From Verrucomicrobia subdivision 3 bacterium UBA693 (GTDB taxonomy: Bacteria; Verrucomicrobiota; Verrucomicrobiia; Limisphaerales; UBA8199): a stretch of DNA of 27,928 nucleotides. The notes below the pieces were generated by a model. It did not search any database, was not told the origin of the DNA, and worked only from the letters and a program-made list of their open reading frames with translations. Within the stretch, counting starts at the first letter, position 1. Every line of letters starts with the position of its first letter. Below, one piece after another: positions 15,045-24,354 of this stretch. Location: positions 1-27,928 of the forward strand of contig DBMR01000037.1 of NCBI GenBank assembly GCA_002298785.1, read 5' to 3'. Made by a program: the position numbers and the translations under genes.

Positions 15045-15175
15045 TCTCCGCCAAATCCTTCTTCCCGAAATCCCGGAACTGCCATCCCCGGCAGCGCACC
15101 CCTGGAATTTACCTTTCCTCCCCCCGGGCTTTAGAGACTCGCGCAGTCACCGGGGAGTCAGTATCTTGCGGGGGA

Positions 15176-16603
15176 GTGGAGAAAATCACTGGCAAAGGAT
15201 CGATTCAGTCGGCTGAACTCTGGCGAAGGTTGCAGAGCTCAGCCGTGGGCTGGTCGTGGCTGTTCAACATCCTGCGCCTCGCTTCCGGTATCATCATTCT
15301 GCCCCTGGTGCTGCAAAAGCTCTCGAAGGCCGACCTGGGCATGTATTACATCTTCCTCAGCCAGGCGGCTATTGTGCCACTGGTGGATTTCGGCTTCGGC
15401 CCGACGGTGGGCCGGTTCGTCAGCTACGCCATGGGCGGCGCGCAATCGATCAAAGCCCAGGGCGTGCCCGAGCCCTCGGGAAGTTCGGAACCAAACTACC
15501 CGTTGCTCTGGCAATTGTTACTCACCACCCGCCGGCTCTACGCTTACCTGAGCGTGTTGCTGTTGGGAATCCTGCTCACCTACGGCACCTACCTGGTGGA
15601 ATTGACGGTAACGCAAACCAGTTCGCCCACCGTGACGCGCATCGCCTGGGGCATCACCATGGTTTCCGCCGCGTTCGACGTCTACGCCAATTGCTGGGGC
15701 ACATATTTGCGCGGCATGAACGAGGTGCTGGCTTCGGCGCGCATCGGCGTGCAAGGCATGCTGCTGCGGCTCGTGGTCTCGGTCGCCATGCTGCTGGGAG
15801 GCGCGGGCCTGATGGCCCTCCCGCTCGGCACCTTGTGCGGAAGCTTCTTGCAACGCGCCCTTTCGCGCCGCCTTTGCCTGCAACATCTGGGACCGCACGG
15901 AGCCTCGATCAAGGCGGATACCCGGGCGATGCTAAAAATCCTGTGGCCGAATAGCTGGCGGGTGGGCGTCCAATTCCTAAGCGGCTACCTGACCGTCAAC
16001 GCCAACACCACCATCTGCGCGGTGTATTTTGGCTTGGAAGGCAACGCGCCTTACGGCCTCTCCGTCCAGGTGCTGGGGATCATCGCCGGCATGGCTTCAG
16101 TCTGGACGGCCACCAAATGGCCGCTCATCGGCCAGTTGCGGGCGCGGCAGGACCTGGCGACGTTGCGGCGGGTATTTTGGCCCCGGGTGTGGCTGCAAAA
16201 TCTCTCCTACCTGGCCGCCGTGGCGGGATTGCTGTTGCTCGGACCGTTTCTGCTCGAACATTTTGGCGGCGGAAAAGAACTCCTGCCACTGAGCTGGCTG
16301 GCGCTGCTGGTGCTGAACGGACTCTTTGAAGTGCAGTTCAACATCTGGGGCACGCTGATTACCATGGAAAACCGCGTGCCCTACCTTTGGCCAACGGTCG
16401 CCACGAACGTCCTGAGCCTGGCTTTGAGTTTAACCCTGGTGCAATTTACCAACCTCGGACTTGGCGCCTTGGTGTTGGGCCCCCTGCTTTCCGGGTGCCT
16501 GTTCAATTACTGGTTCTGGCCCCCATACGCGGCACGCCGTATCGGCACCCGGCTCCTGAAATTCATGCTGCACGGGGCCAAAGAAGATTCCGCGGGCACT
16601 TAG
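15176..16603 (+). CDS. polysaccharide biosynthesis flippase (Wzx/MATE-type)
   Basis: This 475-aa integral membrane protein has about 12-14 hydrophobic segments. It begins near NILRLASGIIILPLVLQKLSK and contains the LGMYYIFLSQAAIVPLVDFGFGPTVGRF stretch typical of the first helices of O-antigen/polysaccharide flippases. It would move lipid-linked glycans across the inner membrane. The GTG at 15176 is my choice: it puts about 20 residues before the first helix, and the long upstream open frame reads as non-coding. A GC-rich GGGGGA lies too close to be a proper ribosome site. No glycosyltransferases are adjacent. It is convergent with the PQQ-propeller gene. Confidence 0.82.
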   Translation: MEKITGKGSIQSAELWRRLQSSAVGWSWLFNILRLASGIIILPLVLQKLSKADLGMYYIFLSQAAIVPLVDFGFGPTVGRFVSYAMGGAQSIKAQGVPEPSGSSEPNYPLLWQLLLTTRRLYAYLSVLLLGILLTYGTYLVELTVTQTSSPTVTRIAWGITMVSAAFDVYANCWGTYLRGMNEVLASARIGVQGMLLRLVVSVAMLLGGAGLMALPLGTLCGSFLQRALSRRLCLQHLGPHGASIKADTRAMLKILWPNSWRVGVQFLSGYLTVNANTTICAVYFGLEGNAPYGLSVQVLGIIAGMASVWTATKWPLIGQLRARQDLATLRRVFWPRVWLQNLSYLAAVAGLLLLGPFLLEHFGGGKELLPLSWLALLVLNGLFEVQFNIWGTLITMENRVPYLWPTVATNVLSLALSLTLVQFTNLGLGALVLGPLLSGCLFNYWFWPPYAARRIGTRLLKFMLHGAKEDSAGT

Positions 16604-16636
16604 CACGCTCCTGCGCTACTTGTCTATGGCTCGGAG

Positions 16637-17782
16637 CTAACGCGGATTATCCGCCAGGTTGCCGGTGTTCCTCGAGTTGCCCCGCCATTTCGGCCAGTCG
16701 CTCACCGCCAGTCGTTGGTGGGTTTCCAACGCCACAATCTCTTTGTAGTTACCCGGGACATAGATGGTGCCCTGTTCACTGAGCGCCAACGAAGCCGAGC
16801 CATGCAAATACAGGTAATACGTGGATTTCAATAGCCGATTCGGATCGATCGTCATCACCAGTCCATATCGCGAAATCCAGCTCACTTCCCGGTTCGCAAA
16901 GACCATCGGCGTGGCGGTGAGCGGCAGATCATCCGCGCGGCGCCAGATCTCCTTTCCGTCCGGGGTGAGCGCCCACAATGCCTCGTTCACTCCCACGTAA
17001 ATTCTCCCGTCCTGGGCCACGATCGGCGAGGAGGCGGTGATGCCCCCGGTGCGCAACCGCCACTGAAGCTTCCCCTCATGGTTCAACGCGTGAAAGAAAC
17101 CGTCGGTGGACGTAAAATAAATTATTCCGGTGCGAGTCAGTGCGGCGGAGGAAATGACCGGGCCACACTCGTATTCCCACAGCTTCGCGCCGTGCGCGTC
17201 CAGCGCGTAAAACCGGCCCCCCTGGGTGCCCACGAAGATCCGACCCTCAAGGTCAATAGCCGTTGAGCCCACGACCGCTCCCCCGGCATCGAACTCCCAT
17301 TTCCTGGCTCCCTCCGGGCTGAGCGCATAAATCTTCTTATCCCACGATCCGAACACCACCGTGCCATCGGTCGCGATGGCCGGAGAGGAATCCACCCAGG
17401 CACCGGTGCGAAATTTCCATTTGAGCCGCCCTTCCGGGCTGACCGCATAGAACTGCCGGTCGCGCGAGCCGAAATAGATCGTGCCATCCCGGGCGACGGC
17501 TGGAGCGCCGTTGATTTCACGGCCGGCGACAAAGGTCCACTTGGACTTCCCTTCCGAGGTCACGGCGTGAAGCTTGCCATCAAAAGTCCCGAGGTAAATC
17601 GTGCCATCGGTGGCCAGGGCGGGGGAAGAATCGCTCCAGGATTCGAGGTCCACGGACCACAGGTTCGTCAACTTAAGCACCGTGTCCTGGGCAACGGCCA
17701 CCGAACCCGCCACCAATAGAACGAACAAGGCGCAGAGCCGCCAGGGCCTGCGTCGATCACGTGTATCCGCCAGAATCCGCAC
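16637..17782 (-). CDS. exported PQQ-like (BamB-type) beta-propeller protein
   Basis: The 381-aa product has an N-terminal hydrophobic signal (LCALFVLLVAGSVAVAQ) after an Arg-rich start. Around seven blades follow with the repeat (S)SPA.A.DGTIY.G..D..FYA.SPEG..KW.F, the pattern of PQQ-like propellers such as BamB. It ends DWPKWRGNSRNTGN, a motif often found in such proteins. No quinoprotein catalytic residues are evident, so it is probably a scaffold or binding protein. The start is a GTG at 17782, with no ATG nearby. It is convergent with the flippase gene and divergent from the 842-aa protein gene. Confidence 0.85.
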   Translation of the reverse strand: MRILADTRDRRRPWRLCALFVLLVAGSVAVAQDTVLKLTNLWSVDLESWSDSSPALATDGTIYLGTFDGKLHAVTSEGKSKWTFVAGREINGAPAVARDGTIYFGSRDRQFYAVSPEGRLKWKFRTGAWVDSSPAIATDGTVVFGSWDKKIYALSPEGARKWEFDAGGAVVGSTAIDLEGRIFVGTQGGRFYALDAHGAKLWEYECGPVISSAALTRTGIIYFTSTDGFFHALNHEGKLQWRLRTGGITASSPIVAQDGRIYVGVNEALWALTPDGKEIWRRADDLPLTATPMVFANREVSWISRYGLVMTIDPNRLLKSTYYLYLHGSASLALSEQGTIYVPGNYKEIVALETHQRLAVSDWPKWRGNSRNTGNLADNPR

Positions 17783-17938
17783 CCTATAAAACTATGTGCA
17801 TCGAAATCCCGGGGCAATGTCAAAACCCACCGCGCCAAGCGCTTGCCCTGGCGTTAGCTCGCGGTCGCCGCCGAACCCCGCCACATCGGACCGATACCCA
17901 TTCGCCGGCCGAACCGCCGGATTATGTCGGATTACGTC

Positions 17939-17966
17939 TTGACACCGGATGTAGCCGAAATAAGCT
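17939..17966 (+). promoter_or_regulatory. weak candidate sigma-70 promoter
   Basis: A consensus TTGACA lies at 17939-17944. A poor -10 (TAAGCT, 17961-17966) is 16 bases downstream. It would give a 5' leader of about 60 bases to the 842-aa secreted protein gene. The rest of the 250-base divergent region shows nothing else definite. Confidence 0.3.
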
Positions 17967-18032
17967 AAGCGCATCCCTAAGATAAAATCGCGGAGCGAAG
18001 GTCGCCCGCGCAACGATTGCGAACACGGATCT

Positions 18033-20561
18033 ATGAAAACCACCCGCTACCTGCGTTTCATTCTTGGCGTCGCCACCCTCGCCCTGCTCTGTCCCAGCCC
18101 GGCGCCCGGAGCGCAAATGAGCATGGACATCAATCTCACCACCCCCAAGCTCAATAGTCTCGATATTGTGGGCTTCGGGGATTTCCCGCACATCCACCTG
18201 CAATTCCAGTATGATGCCAAGGGCAAGATCCTGCTGGCGTCCGGCTCGGGAGTGGCCACGACCGACATGAGCGGCACCACTACGTTGACCAAATCCAGCA
18301 CCGGCGGATACAAATACACCATCACTGCCAAAGGCATCACCGCGAAGACCAACAGCCTGACGCTGAAGGGAACCGTCGGCCAAAGCCGCATATCTTCTCT
18401 GCTCTATGTCAGCGGAAAGACCAAGTTTACCTCGACCAACCTCACTGTAAATCTCTCCTACGTCGCCCCGGTTAAGGCCAGTTTCACGCTCATCTCGCAA
18501 ATGGATGCCAAAGGCAAAATCACCGGCACCGGGAAAATCGTCGGCGGCTTCGGCAATGACAGCACGTTGACCGGAACGCTCAAGGGCAGTCAGAGCAAAT
18601 CCTCGTTGTCGTGGCAGTTGAAACAGGGCAGCCAGCAATTGACCTTCACCGGCAAAACCCAGGCCAACCAGGCCGTGGGCACGCTCACGGTGTCCCTGCC
18701 CCCGGAGAAGTCCACCTTTAAGAACTTCATCTTCCCCGGATTTTCGACAGGATCCAGCGGCGGCGGCTCGGGCAACCTGACGTTCGAAGGCAATGTGTCT
18801 CGAAGCTCGTCGCAACCCGGTGATCTCCCCAGCCCGGCCGCCGGTGCCAAGGTGGTCGTTCGTTGCGATCTCAACGGCAACGGCATCATCGAGACCAACG
18901 AACAAGCCACCGCTGTGGTGGACGCCGACGGGAAATACTCGTTCCCGGCCAAAATTGTGGACGCCGGCCGCGCCGTAATCGAGGTTTCAGACGATGGTTA
19001 TGCCCGGCAGCTCAAAGTGCTGGACCCCGTGCGGCTCGGCACTTCCCTCAAGAACAATTTCACCATGCGGTCATTGACCCAAATGTCCATCACAGGCACC
19101 AATGCCACTCTGAGCGATGGCAAGCTGGAACTAAAAGGTCTGCCGGCGACGATTCAAAGTGTCCAGGCGCGGGTATTCAACCCGGTGACGGAAACCGAAC
19201 ATTTCCCGGGCGAGTTCGCGGATGACCAGCGGAACATGCTCGTGTCCTCCGTGTTTGCCGCGATTGACGCCCGCGATGCCAACGGCGACGCGGTGACCAG
19301 CCTCGGCAGCGGCAGCACCCTGAAGCTGCAAGTGCCGAAGGAAACCTGGGGCACGATGCGCGACCTCCACGCCGGCAATAACCAGATCGACGCGCCGCTG
19401 TATTATTTCGAAGAAACCTCGGGACAATGGAAACGCTCGAACAGCGACGGCTGGCTCGAAGACGGAGCCGGCGCCAAAATACCTGAAAACCAACTGACCG
19501 CCATCCGTAACGGAACCTATGCCGGTTCGGTCTATGTGGCGGGCATCATCACGCACTTGAGCTATTGGAATTGCGATTGGCCGATTGAGACCCATACCTG
19601 CATCCAGGGGGTGATCGTCGACGCCAATAACCTGCCGGTGGCGGGAGCTTCCGTGCAGATCAAAGGCGCCACTTACAACGGCACCACTTCCCCCAAAATT
19701 ACCGGGGCAGACGGCTCATTTTGCGCCGAGGTGATGCGTTCCGAAGGTCCGGGCGAAGACGTGGATGGCAACGGCACTCCCGGCCAGACCCAGCAGGTGA
19801 CCATTACCGTTTTTGCCGGCACCAACTACTACAAGTTCGGACCGTTGGCCACCCCGGTGGCCCAGGGAACTTGCGCCCAGGGGAATTGCCTCAACCTGGG
19901 CCAACTAAAACTCTCGGACGCTTCCAGGTTGACCCTTTCTCTTTGCACCATCACCGGGCAGTTCCAATACGCCGGCTCAGGACCAGCCCAACCGATTGCG
20001 GGAGCTATGGTCTATGGCTGGGACGAGGAGGCCGATCCCTCGACGTGGTACAACTCCCTGACGAACGGGCTCGGCAGTTTCTATACGACGACGGATACCA
20101 ACGGCAACTTCACTTTAAGTGTGCCGGTGCTGACCGGCGTGACCATCTGGGCGACCAAAAGCAGCACGCTCGGTGGCGGCGGACAGGAATTTGTTTGGGG
20201 CTCGGCCAGCCTCACCGGCTGTCCCACCACGCCAGTCACCCTCACCGGCGAATGGTGGCGCTTCGCCCAAATCAGAAACGGCACCGGGGTCGAGCTCGGC
20301 GGAGTTTACCAGTACCAGAACTCGATCAACGTCTGGTTGATGGATGGCAGTGACTACTACACGGCGGAACTGTCGGCCAGTGGCTCGAACGGTTTCCCCA
20401 CGCAAGCGGGCCAATCCTTAACGCTCGATCTGGATCACATCTCGGGCGCGGGGACCCTTGGCAAGGTCGGCACCATCACCTTCACGGCCACCACCTCGCT
20501 CGGAGGCACGTGGCAAACCACCGGCACGACTTCGTCGCTGAGCGGCACTTGGGGAAACTGA
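18033..20561 (+). CDS. large secreted modular protein with carboxypeptidase-regulatory-like domains
   Basis: The 842-aa product starts MKTTRYLRFILGVATLALLC, a signal peptide ending near PAPGA (residue 27). Residues 55-225 hold two related beta-rich segments, each entered by DAKGKI (61-66 and 158-163). A Ser/Gly linker follows (238-247). Then comes a module with a Ca-binding-like DLNGNGIIETNE (279-290) and a central region ending in HLSYWNCDWPIETHTC (508-523), as in CILP/FAM171-like extracellular proteins. At least two carboxypeptidase-regulatory-like folds (about 523-600 and 645-730) and a C-terminal Thr/Gly-rich beta domain complete it. No enzyme motif is seen; a surface or adhesive role is plausible. 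Confidence 0.8.
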   Translation: MKTTRYLRFILGVATLALLCPSPAPGAQMSMDINLTTPKLNSLDIVGFGDFPHIHLQFQYDAKGKILLASGSGVATTDMSGTTTLTKSSTGGYKYTITAKGITAKTNSLTLKGTVGQSRISSLLYVSGKTKFTSTNLTVNLSYVAPVKASFTLISQMDAKGKITGTGKIVGGFGNDSTLTGTLKGSQSKSSLSWQLKQGSQQLTFTGKTQANQAVGTLTVSLPPEKSTFKNFIFPGFSTGSSGGGSGNLTFEGNVSRSSSQPGDLPSPAAGAKVVVRCDLNGNGIIETNEQATAVVDADGKYSFPAKIVDAGRAVIEVSDDGYARQLKVLDPVRLGTSLKNNFTMRSLTQMSITGTNATLSDGKLELKGLPATIQSVQARVFNPVTETEHFPGEFADDQRNMLVSSVFAAIDARDANGDAVTSLGSGSTLKLQVPKETWGTMRDLHAGNNQIDAPLYYFEETSGQWKRSNSDGWLEDGAGAKIPENQLTAIRNGTYAGSVYVAGIITHLSYWNCDWPIETHTCIQGVIVDANNLPVAGASVQIKGATYNGTTSPKITGADGSFCAEVMRSEGPGEDVDGNGTPGQTQQVTITVFAGTNYYKFGPLATPVAQGTCAQGNCLNLGQLKLSDASRLTLSLCTITGQFQYAGSGPAQPIAGAMVYGWDEEADPSTWYNSLTNGLGSFYTTTDTNGNFTLSVPVLTGVTIWATKSSTLGGGGQEFVWGSASLTGCPTTPVTLTGEWWRFAQIRNGTGVELGGVYQYQNSINVWLMDGSDYYTAELSASGSNGFPTQAGQSLTLDLDHISGAGTLGKVGTITFTATTSLGGTWQTTGTTSSLSGTWGN

Positions 20562-20735
20562 TCGAACAGTACCCGGCCCAGCCCACCCGATTCATACCGT
20601 CACGCGCCGAGCCTAAGGTCCGGCGCGGACCGGTGCCGGGCTGGTGGTCAGCGCAAGAGATCGTCCGGCTGCCGTTCCTGCTGGCAAGTCAACGCCATGC
20701 CGCAGTATCATCGCGGCACCCAATATTACCCAACC

Positions 20736-23525
20736 ATGCGAACGATGAAGCAGTGTCCAACCTTCACGCCAAAGTGCGCGTTACCGGCGGCGATATTCCT
20801 GTGCTGGTCCGTGATCTTTTATCCTGCGACCGCACTCGCTGCCAAAGACTCGACCCGCCCCGCGGTCCCTTACCTGCATCCCCCTTCCGTGGATACCTAC
20901 GCGCGGCACGACCCCAACGGCGTGACGATCCTCTCAAATGGACGCTACCTGACCCCGGCCGGGAAACATTTTCCCGTGGGCCGATGGCCTTACGGCCTGG
21001 CGATGACTCGCGATGGCAGCCGGCTCTTTGTCGCCAGTGACGGCGTGGGACAATTCTTATCCGATTGGCAATCGGGATCACCGCAGATCACGCCGCTGGA
21101 ATTGCCGAAACCCACGGGTAAGAAGAAAGGTCACTCGAATGCGGGCGGCGCAGATTTTTCTCCCGATGGCAAAGTCCTCTATTGGAGCAGCGGCGAGAGC
21201 GGCGCCGTGCTCATCTTCGACGCCCAATCCTGTGAACTGACCGGCGAGGTTTCGCTCAACACCGAAGTCGGCGGACAGAAATTCGCGGACAGCTACATTG
21301 CCGATGTTAAAGTCTCGGCGGACGGACGGTTTCTGTATTGCGCGGACACCACCAATTTCCGGCTTGCGATCATCGACGCGACCGAGCGGCGGGTGGTGGG
21401 TTCCGTATCCGTCGGACGGTATCCGTATGCGCTGACCGTCTCGGGGAACCAGGTCTTCGTGGCGAACATCGGCCTGTTCGAGTATCGCCCGATTCCCGCG
21501 CCGCAAAGCGGGAATTTTGATCCGCGCGGCTTAACCCGGCCGGCGTTCGGTTATCCCAGCAAAGAGGCGGAGGAAGGGGTCGAGTTCGAAGGGCGCAAAG
21601 TCCCCGGCCTGGGGCCGCCGAACGTGCCGGAGTCGTTCTCGGTCTGGACCGTCGAAGTCTCGAACCCCGCCGCGCCGAAAGTGGTGCAGCGCGTGAAGAC
21701 CGGCTTGCTGGTCGGCGCGCCCTCGGATAACGGCAAGACCGTGGGCGGCAGCGCGCCCAATTTCCTCGTGACCCACGGCAAATCGCTCTTCGTCGCCAAT
21801 GGCAACAATGACCTGATCGAGCGCATTGATCTGTCGAGCGCCACGATCGCCGTCGCGCAACGGATCAGCCCGTCGCCCCTAGTGTCGAAGCTGCGCGGCG
21901 TCGGCACCTCCGGGATGGCCGTCTCGCCGGATGGCTCCCGGCTTTATGTCGCCGAGATGGGCATCAATGCCATCGGCGTGTTGGATGCGCGCACGCTCCA
22001 GGTCCTCGGCCACATTCCCACGGCCTGGTATCCCTACCGCGTGGCCGTCTCCCCGGACGGGCGCCACCTGGCCTGCATCTGCTTTCGCGGATTTGGCAAC
22101 GGCCCGAATGCCGGCAGTCAACGGCCCGACAGCCCGTTCCTGGGCATGCGCGGCGTCGTCAGCATCCTCGACACCCCGACCGACGAATCCCTCTGGACCA
22201 TGACCCGACAGGTTCTCGAAAACAACGGGATGGTGGACCAAAGCGCCGACCGCGAAAAAATGGCGTCCCCGGTCATCCCCACCATCCCCGGTCAGGTCTC
22301 CAAAGAAATCAAATACGTGGTGTTCATCACCAAAGAGAACCACACCTACGACGCCATTTTTGACCGCATCCCGGGAGCGCGGCACGATCCGAGCCTGTTG
22401 CGCTGGGGTTTGCATCAGACGATCAAGCAGGAGGGACAACCCACACTTGAAGACGTGGGCGTGATGCTCAATCACAACGCCCTCGCCCGCGAGTTCACCG
22501 TCAGCGACAACTTTTACATGGAACCCGAGGCTTCGGGAGTGGGTCATCGCTGGCTGGTGGGCGTCCAGCCCAACAACCTGATGCAAATGACCTATACGGT
22601 GGGTTGGTCGTTCAAGAAAGACAGTTCGGCCCCCGGCCGCCGCTACGCCATGAGCTCCAACGGCTCGCTCATCCCCGAGGATTACCCCGAGGCCGGCGCC
22701 ATGTGGGATCAACTCGCCCGCCAAGGCATCCGCTTCCGCAATTACGGCGAAGGCTTCGAACTCCCCGGCGTCGAGGAGGAGGAAAACGAAAGCCCGACCG
22801 GCGCACGCGAGGTCGTGAATGTTCCGATGCCCAAGGTGCTCTTCGACAACACCTGCTTCGAGTTTCCGATCTTCAACATGAACATCCCGGATCAATACCG
22901 GGCCCACTGGTTCATGAAAGACGTGCGCAAACGGTATGTGAAAGGGTGGCGCCGCTTCCCGTCCTTCATCAACATCGCCATCTGCAACGATCACGGCTCC
23001 GACCCCCGACCCGCCAAAGGTTATCCCTACCTCGCTTCCTGGATGGCGGATAACGACCTCGCCCTGGGCCGGATCGTCGATTTCCTTTCGCACACCAAGT
23101 ATTGGAAGAACATGGCGATCTTCGTCACCCAGGACGACTCGGGCGGCGAACCGGACCACGTGGACGCCCAGCGCAGCGTGCTGCTCGTCATCAGCCCCTG
23201 GGCCAAACGCCATTACGTCTCGCACCGGCACACCACCATCGTCAGCATGCACCGCACCCTGTATGAAATCATGGGGCTGCCGCCGTTGAACATGTTTGAC
23301 GCCCTGGCCAACGATTTCTCGGATTGTTTTGTCGCTCAACCCGATTACCGACCCTATTCCTGCGTGCCGGTGGATGCGCGAATCTTCGACCCCGAAAAGG
23401 CCAAAGATCCCAAAGACCCGGATTACGGCCTGGCCCGCGGCCTGCCCTCCATTCGCATGGACGACGACGGCGAGATGGAGAAAATTTTGAAACGCGGCGA
23501 GCAGGAAGCCCAACCGCGCCGTTGA
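20736..23525 (+). CDS. exported YVTN/YncE-type beta-propeller fused to a phosphoesterase domain
   Basis: The 929-aa product has a signal peptide (ALPAAIFLCWSVIFYPATALAA). The N-terminal half (to about 500) is a beta-propeller with YncE-type repeats such as VSPDGSRLYVAEMGINAIGVLD and VGRYPYALTVSGNQVFVANIG. From about residue 525 comes a phosphoesterase domain of the alkaline-phosphatase/phospholipase C superfamily: KYVVFITKENHTYDAIFD at the N-terminal metal/nucleophile site, SDNFYMEPEASGVGHRW, and FVTQDDSGGEPDHVDAQ near 795. It is expected to hydrolyse phosphoesters outside the cytoplasm. Frame opens at 20697; ATGs at 20736 and 20745 both fit the signal peptide. Confidence 0.88.
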   Translation: MRTMKQCPTFTPKCALPAAIFLCWSVIFYPATALAAKDSTRPAVPYLHPPSVDTYARHDPNGVTILSNGRYLTPAGKHFPVGRWPYGLAMTRDGSRLFVASDGVGQFLSDWQSGSPQITPLELPKPTGKKKGHSNAGGADFSPDGKVLYWSSGESGAVLIFDAQSCELTGEVSLNTEVGGQKFADSYIADVKVSADGRFLYCADTTNFRLAIIDATERRVVGSVSVGRYPYALTVSGNQVFVANIGLFEYRPIPAPQSGNFDPRGLTRPAFGYPSKEAEEGVEFEGRKVPGLGPPNVPESFSVWTVEVSNPAAPKVVQRVKTGLLVGAPSDNGKTVGGSAPNFLVTHGKSLFVANGNNDLIERIDLSSATIAVAQRISPSPLVSKLRGVGTSGMAVSPDGSRLYVAEMGINAIGVLDARTLQVLGHIPTAWYPYRVAVSPDGRHLACICFRGFGNGPNAGSQRPDSPFLGMRGVVSILDTPTDESLWTMTRQVLENNGMVDQSADREKMASPVIPTIPGQVSKEIKYVVFITKENHTYDAIFDRIPGARHDPSLLRWGLHQTIKQEGQPTLEDVGVMLNHNALAREFTVSDNFYMEPEASGVGHRWLVGVQPNNLMQMTYTVGWSFKKDSSAPGRRYAMSSNGSLIPEDYPEAGAMWDQLARQGIRFRNYGEGFELPGVEEEENESPTGAREVVNVPMPKVLFDNTCFEFPIFNMNIPDQYRAHWFMKDVRKRYVKGWRRFPSFINIAICNDHGSDPRPAKGYPYLASWMADNDLALGRIVDFLSHTKYWKNMAIFVTQDDSGGEPDHVDAQRSVLLVISPWAKRHYVSHRHTTIVSMHRTLYEIMGLPPLNMFDALANDFSDCFVAQPDYRPYSCVPVDARIFDPEKAKDPKDPDYGLARGLPSIRMDDDGEMEKILKRGEQEAQPRR

Positions 23526-23540
23526 GCCCGCGGGGCGAAT

Positions 23541-23572
23541 GATTCAATCCCAATGGGATTACCAAGCCGTCC
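23541..23572 (+). repeat. dispersed repeat P, copy A
   Basis: This is a 32-base unit containing the hairpin AATCCC-aat-GGGATT. Copy B is at 25143-25174 (28 of 32 identical, with a compensated loop). It begins just after the phosphoesterase gene. Confidence 0.8.
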
Positions 23573-23640
23573 ATAGTTGATCGGAATGATTCACCCTGCA
23601 GTGGGCTGGTCGCCCCCCCGCCATGTTTCGAAAACAGATC

Positions 23641-23760
23641 ATTTCTCGCTCTCCTGGAACCCTGAAGGGATTCAAGCCTTCAGCCCAGGGTCGCGAGGCA
23701 CGAGCTACCCTGGGTATGTACGCCAAAAAACCCTCAACCCTGAAGGGGTTGCATAGCCTG
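23641..23760 (+). repeat. dispersed repeat Q, copy A
   Basis: This is a 120-base unit, 94% identical (7 differences) to copy B at 25236-25355. It contains CCCAGGGT and ACCCTGGG arms around a 15-base loop, and the palindrome-like AACCCTGAAGGGGTT. Open frames across it are artefacts of the repeat. Such hairpin strings recur in PVC-group genomes; the mobilising enzyme is not known to me. Confidence 0.9.
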
Positions 23761-23768
23761 GGTCGCCA

Positions 23769-23851
23769 TCACGGGTTGGACGTTGATTCAACTCCTTCAG
23801 AGTTGATGAAATCCAATTAACGGCTTGACCCAGGGTAGTCCGCTGGCGCGG
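23769..23851 (+). repeat. dispersed repeat R, copy A
   Basis: It contains GATTCAACTCCTTCAG-type sequence (23785-23808, identical over 24 bases to 25057-25080; hairpin TCAACTC/GAGTTGA). After a variable stretch comes GACCCAGGGTAGTCCG (23827-23842), also conserved in copy B. Confidence 0.85.
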
Positions 23852-23913
23852 CGCCACCTGACGTTCGGCACTGCAAGACAGCCCCGGCATTGCCTGAAGG
23901 GGCGCGGTTAAGC
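23814..23913 (-). other. possible degenerate attC site after the DUF4279 gene
   Basis: On the minus strand GCTTAAC (23913-23907) fits the RYYYAAC box perfectly and overlaps the stop codon. At the far end GTTAATT (23820-23814) equals the matching box of the clear attC at 24355. The inner arms pair poorly (about 8 of 11 over GCGCC..CTTCA), and repeat R occupies the distal half. It may be a damaged attC invaded by the repeat, or a coincidence. Confidence 0.3.
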
Positions 23914-24339
23914 CGCTGGTCCATTGTCATTGTCGTAGAGCGTATCAAGTCCAAGATCAACCCCCAACAGCCCCAGTGCGTGCATTAAGTCCGAAGTGAA
24001 CGTTACCCCAAAAATGCACCCACCGGGGTAAAGGCTAACATACAAGTCCAGACGGCCTCCGGTGCTTCGGACCTTCCGAAAGAACTGACGGTGCAGTTTG
24101 AGTCTCTCAGTTGCTCGGATCAGGAACGCCCCCAAATCACTGTCCGCACTTTCCTCCAGGGTTGTACACCAAAACGACTCGGCATTGTGCCCGCCCAACA
24201 ACTCGCCCGAGATACTCGTCCGGACTTCACCCACTTTCCACGATCTGCTGGGTTTCATTCCGAGACTTTCCGTGATAACCGCAGGGTCCATCTCTGGATG
24301 AAAGATCCGGAGGGCGACTATATAGTTGTAGGGGCACAT
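23908..24339 (-). CDS. DUF4279 domain protein, probable integron gene cassette
   Basis: The 143-aa product begins MCPYNYIVALRIFHPEMDPAVITESLGMKPSRSWKVGE, the typical opening of DUF4279. The family pattern of H.....P..IT..LG..P...W..G....T is visible. It has no signal peptide or membrane segment. The family function is not established. The gene starts 16 bases after the GTTAATT end of the attC-like site, and its stop overlaps a second box-like sequence, so it is placed as an integron cassette ORF would be. It looks less GC-rich than the core genes, which fits acquisition. Confidence 0.75.
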   Translation of the reverse strand: MCPYNYIVALRIFHPEMDPAVITESLGMKPSRSWKVGEVRTSISGELLGGHNAESFWCTTLEESADSDLGAFLIRATERLKLHRQFFRKVRSTGGRLDLYVSLYPGGCIFGVTFTSDLMHALGLLGVDLGLDTLYDNDNGPAA

Positions 24340-24354
24340 GAAATCGCAAGCGGC

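Noticed and set aside
14672..15175. N-terminal extension of the flippase frame
   Set aside because: It overlaps the 125-aa hypothetical gene in another frame and is not membrane-like; the flippase more plausibly starts at 15176.
17922..18905. Minus-strand open frame of 327 codons
   Set aside because: It overlaps the start and signal peptide of the 842-aa secreted protein on the other strand and has no recognisable domain.
21879..23513. Long minus-strand open frame of 544 codons
   Set aside because: It lies antisense to the phosphoesterase fusion, whose domains are clear; its translation is His/Val/Gly-rich with no domain and is a by-product of high GC content.
23623..23820. Small open frames across repeats Q and R, also at 25085-25364
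   Set aside because: They are translations of the dispersed repeats; the same peptide pattern appears in both copies.
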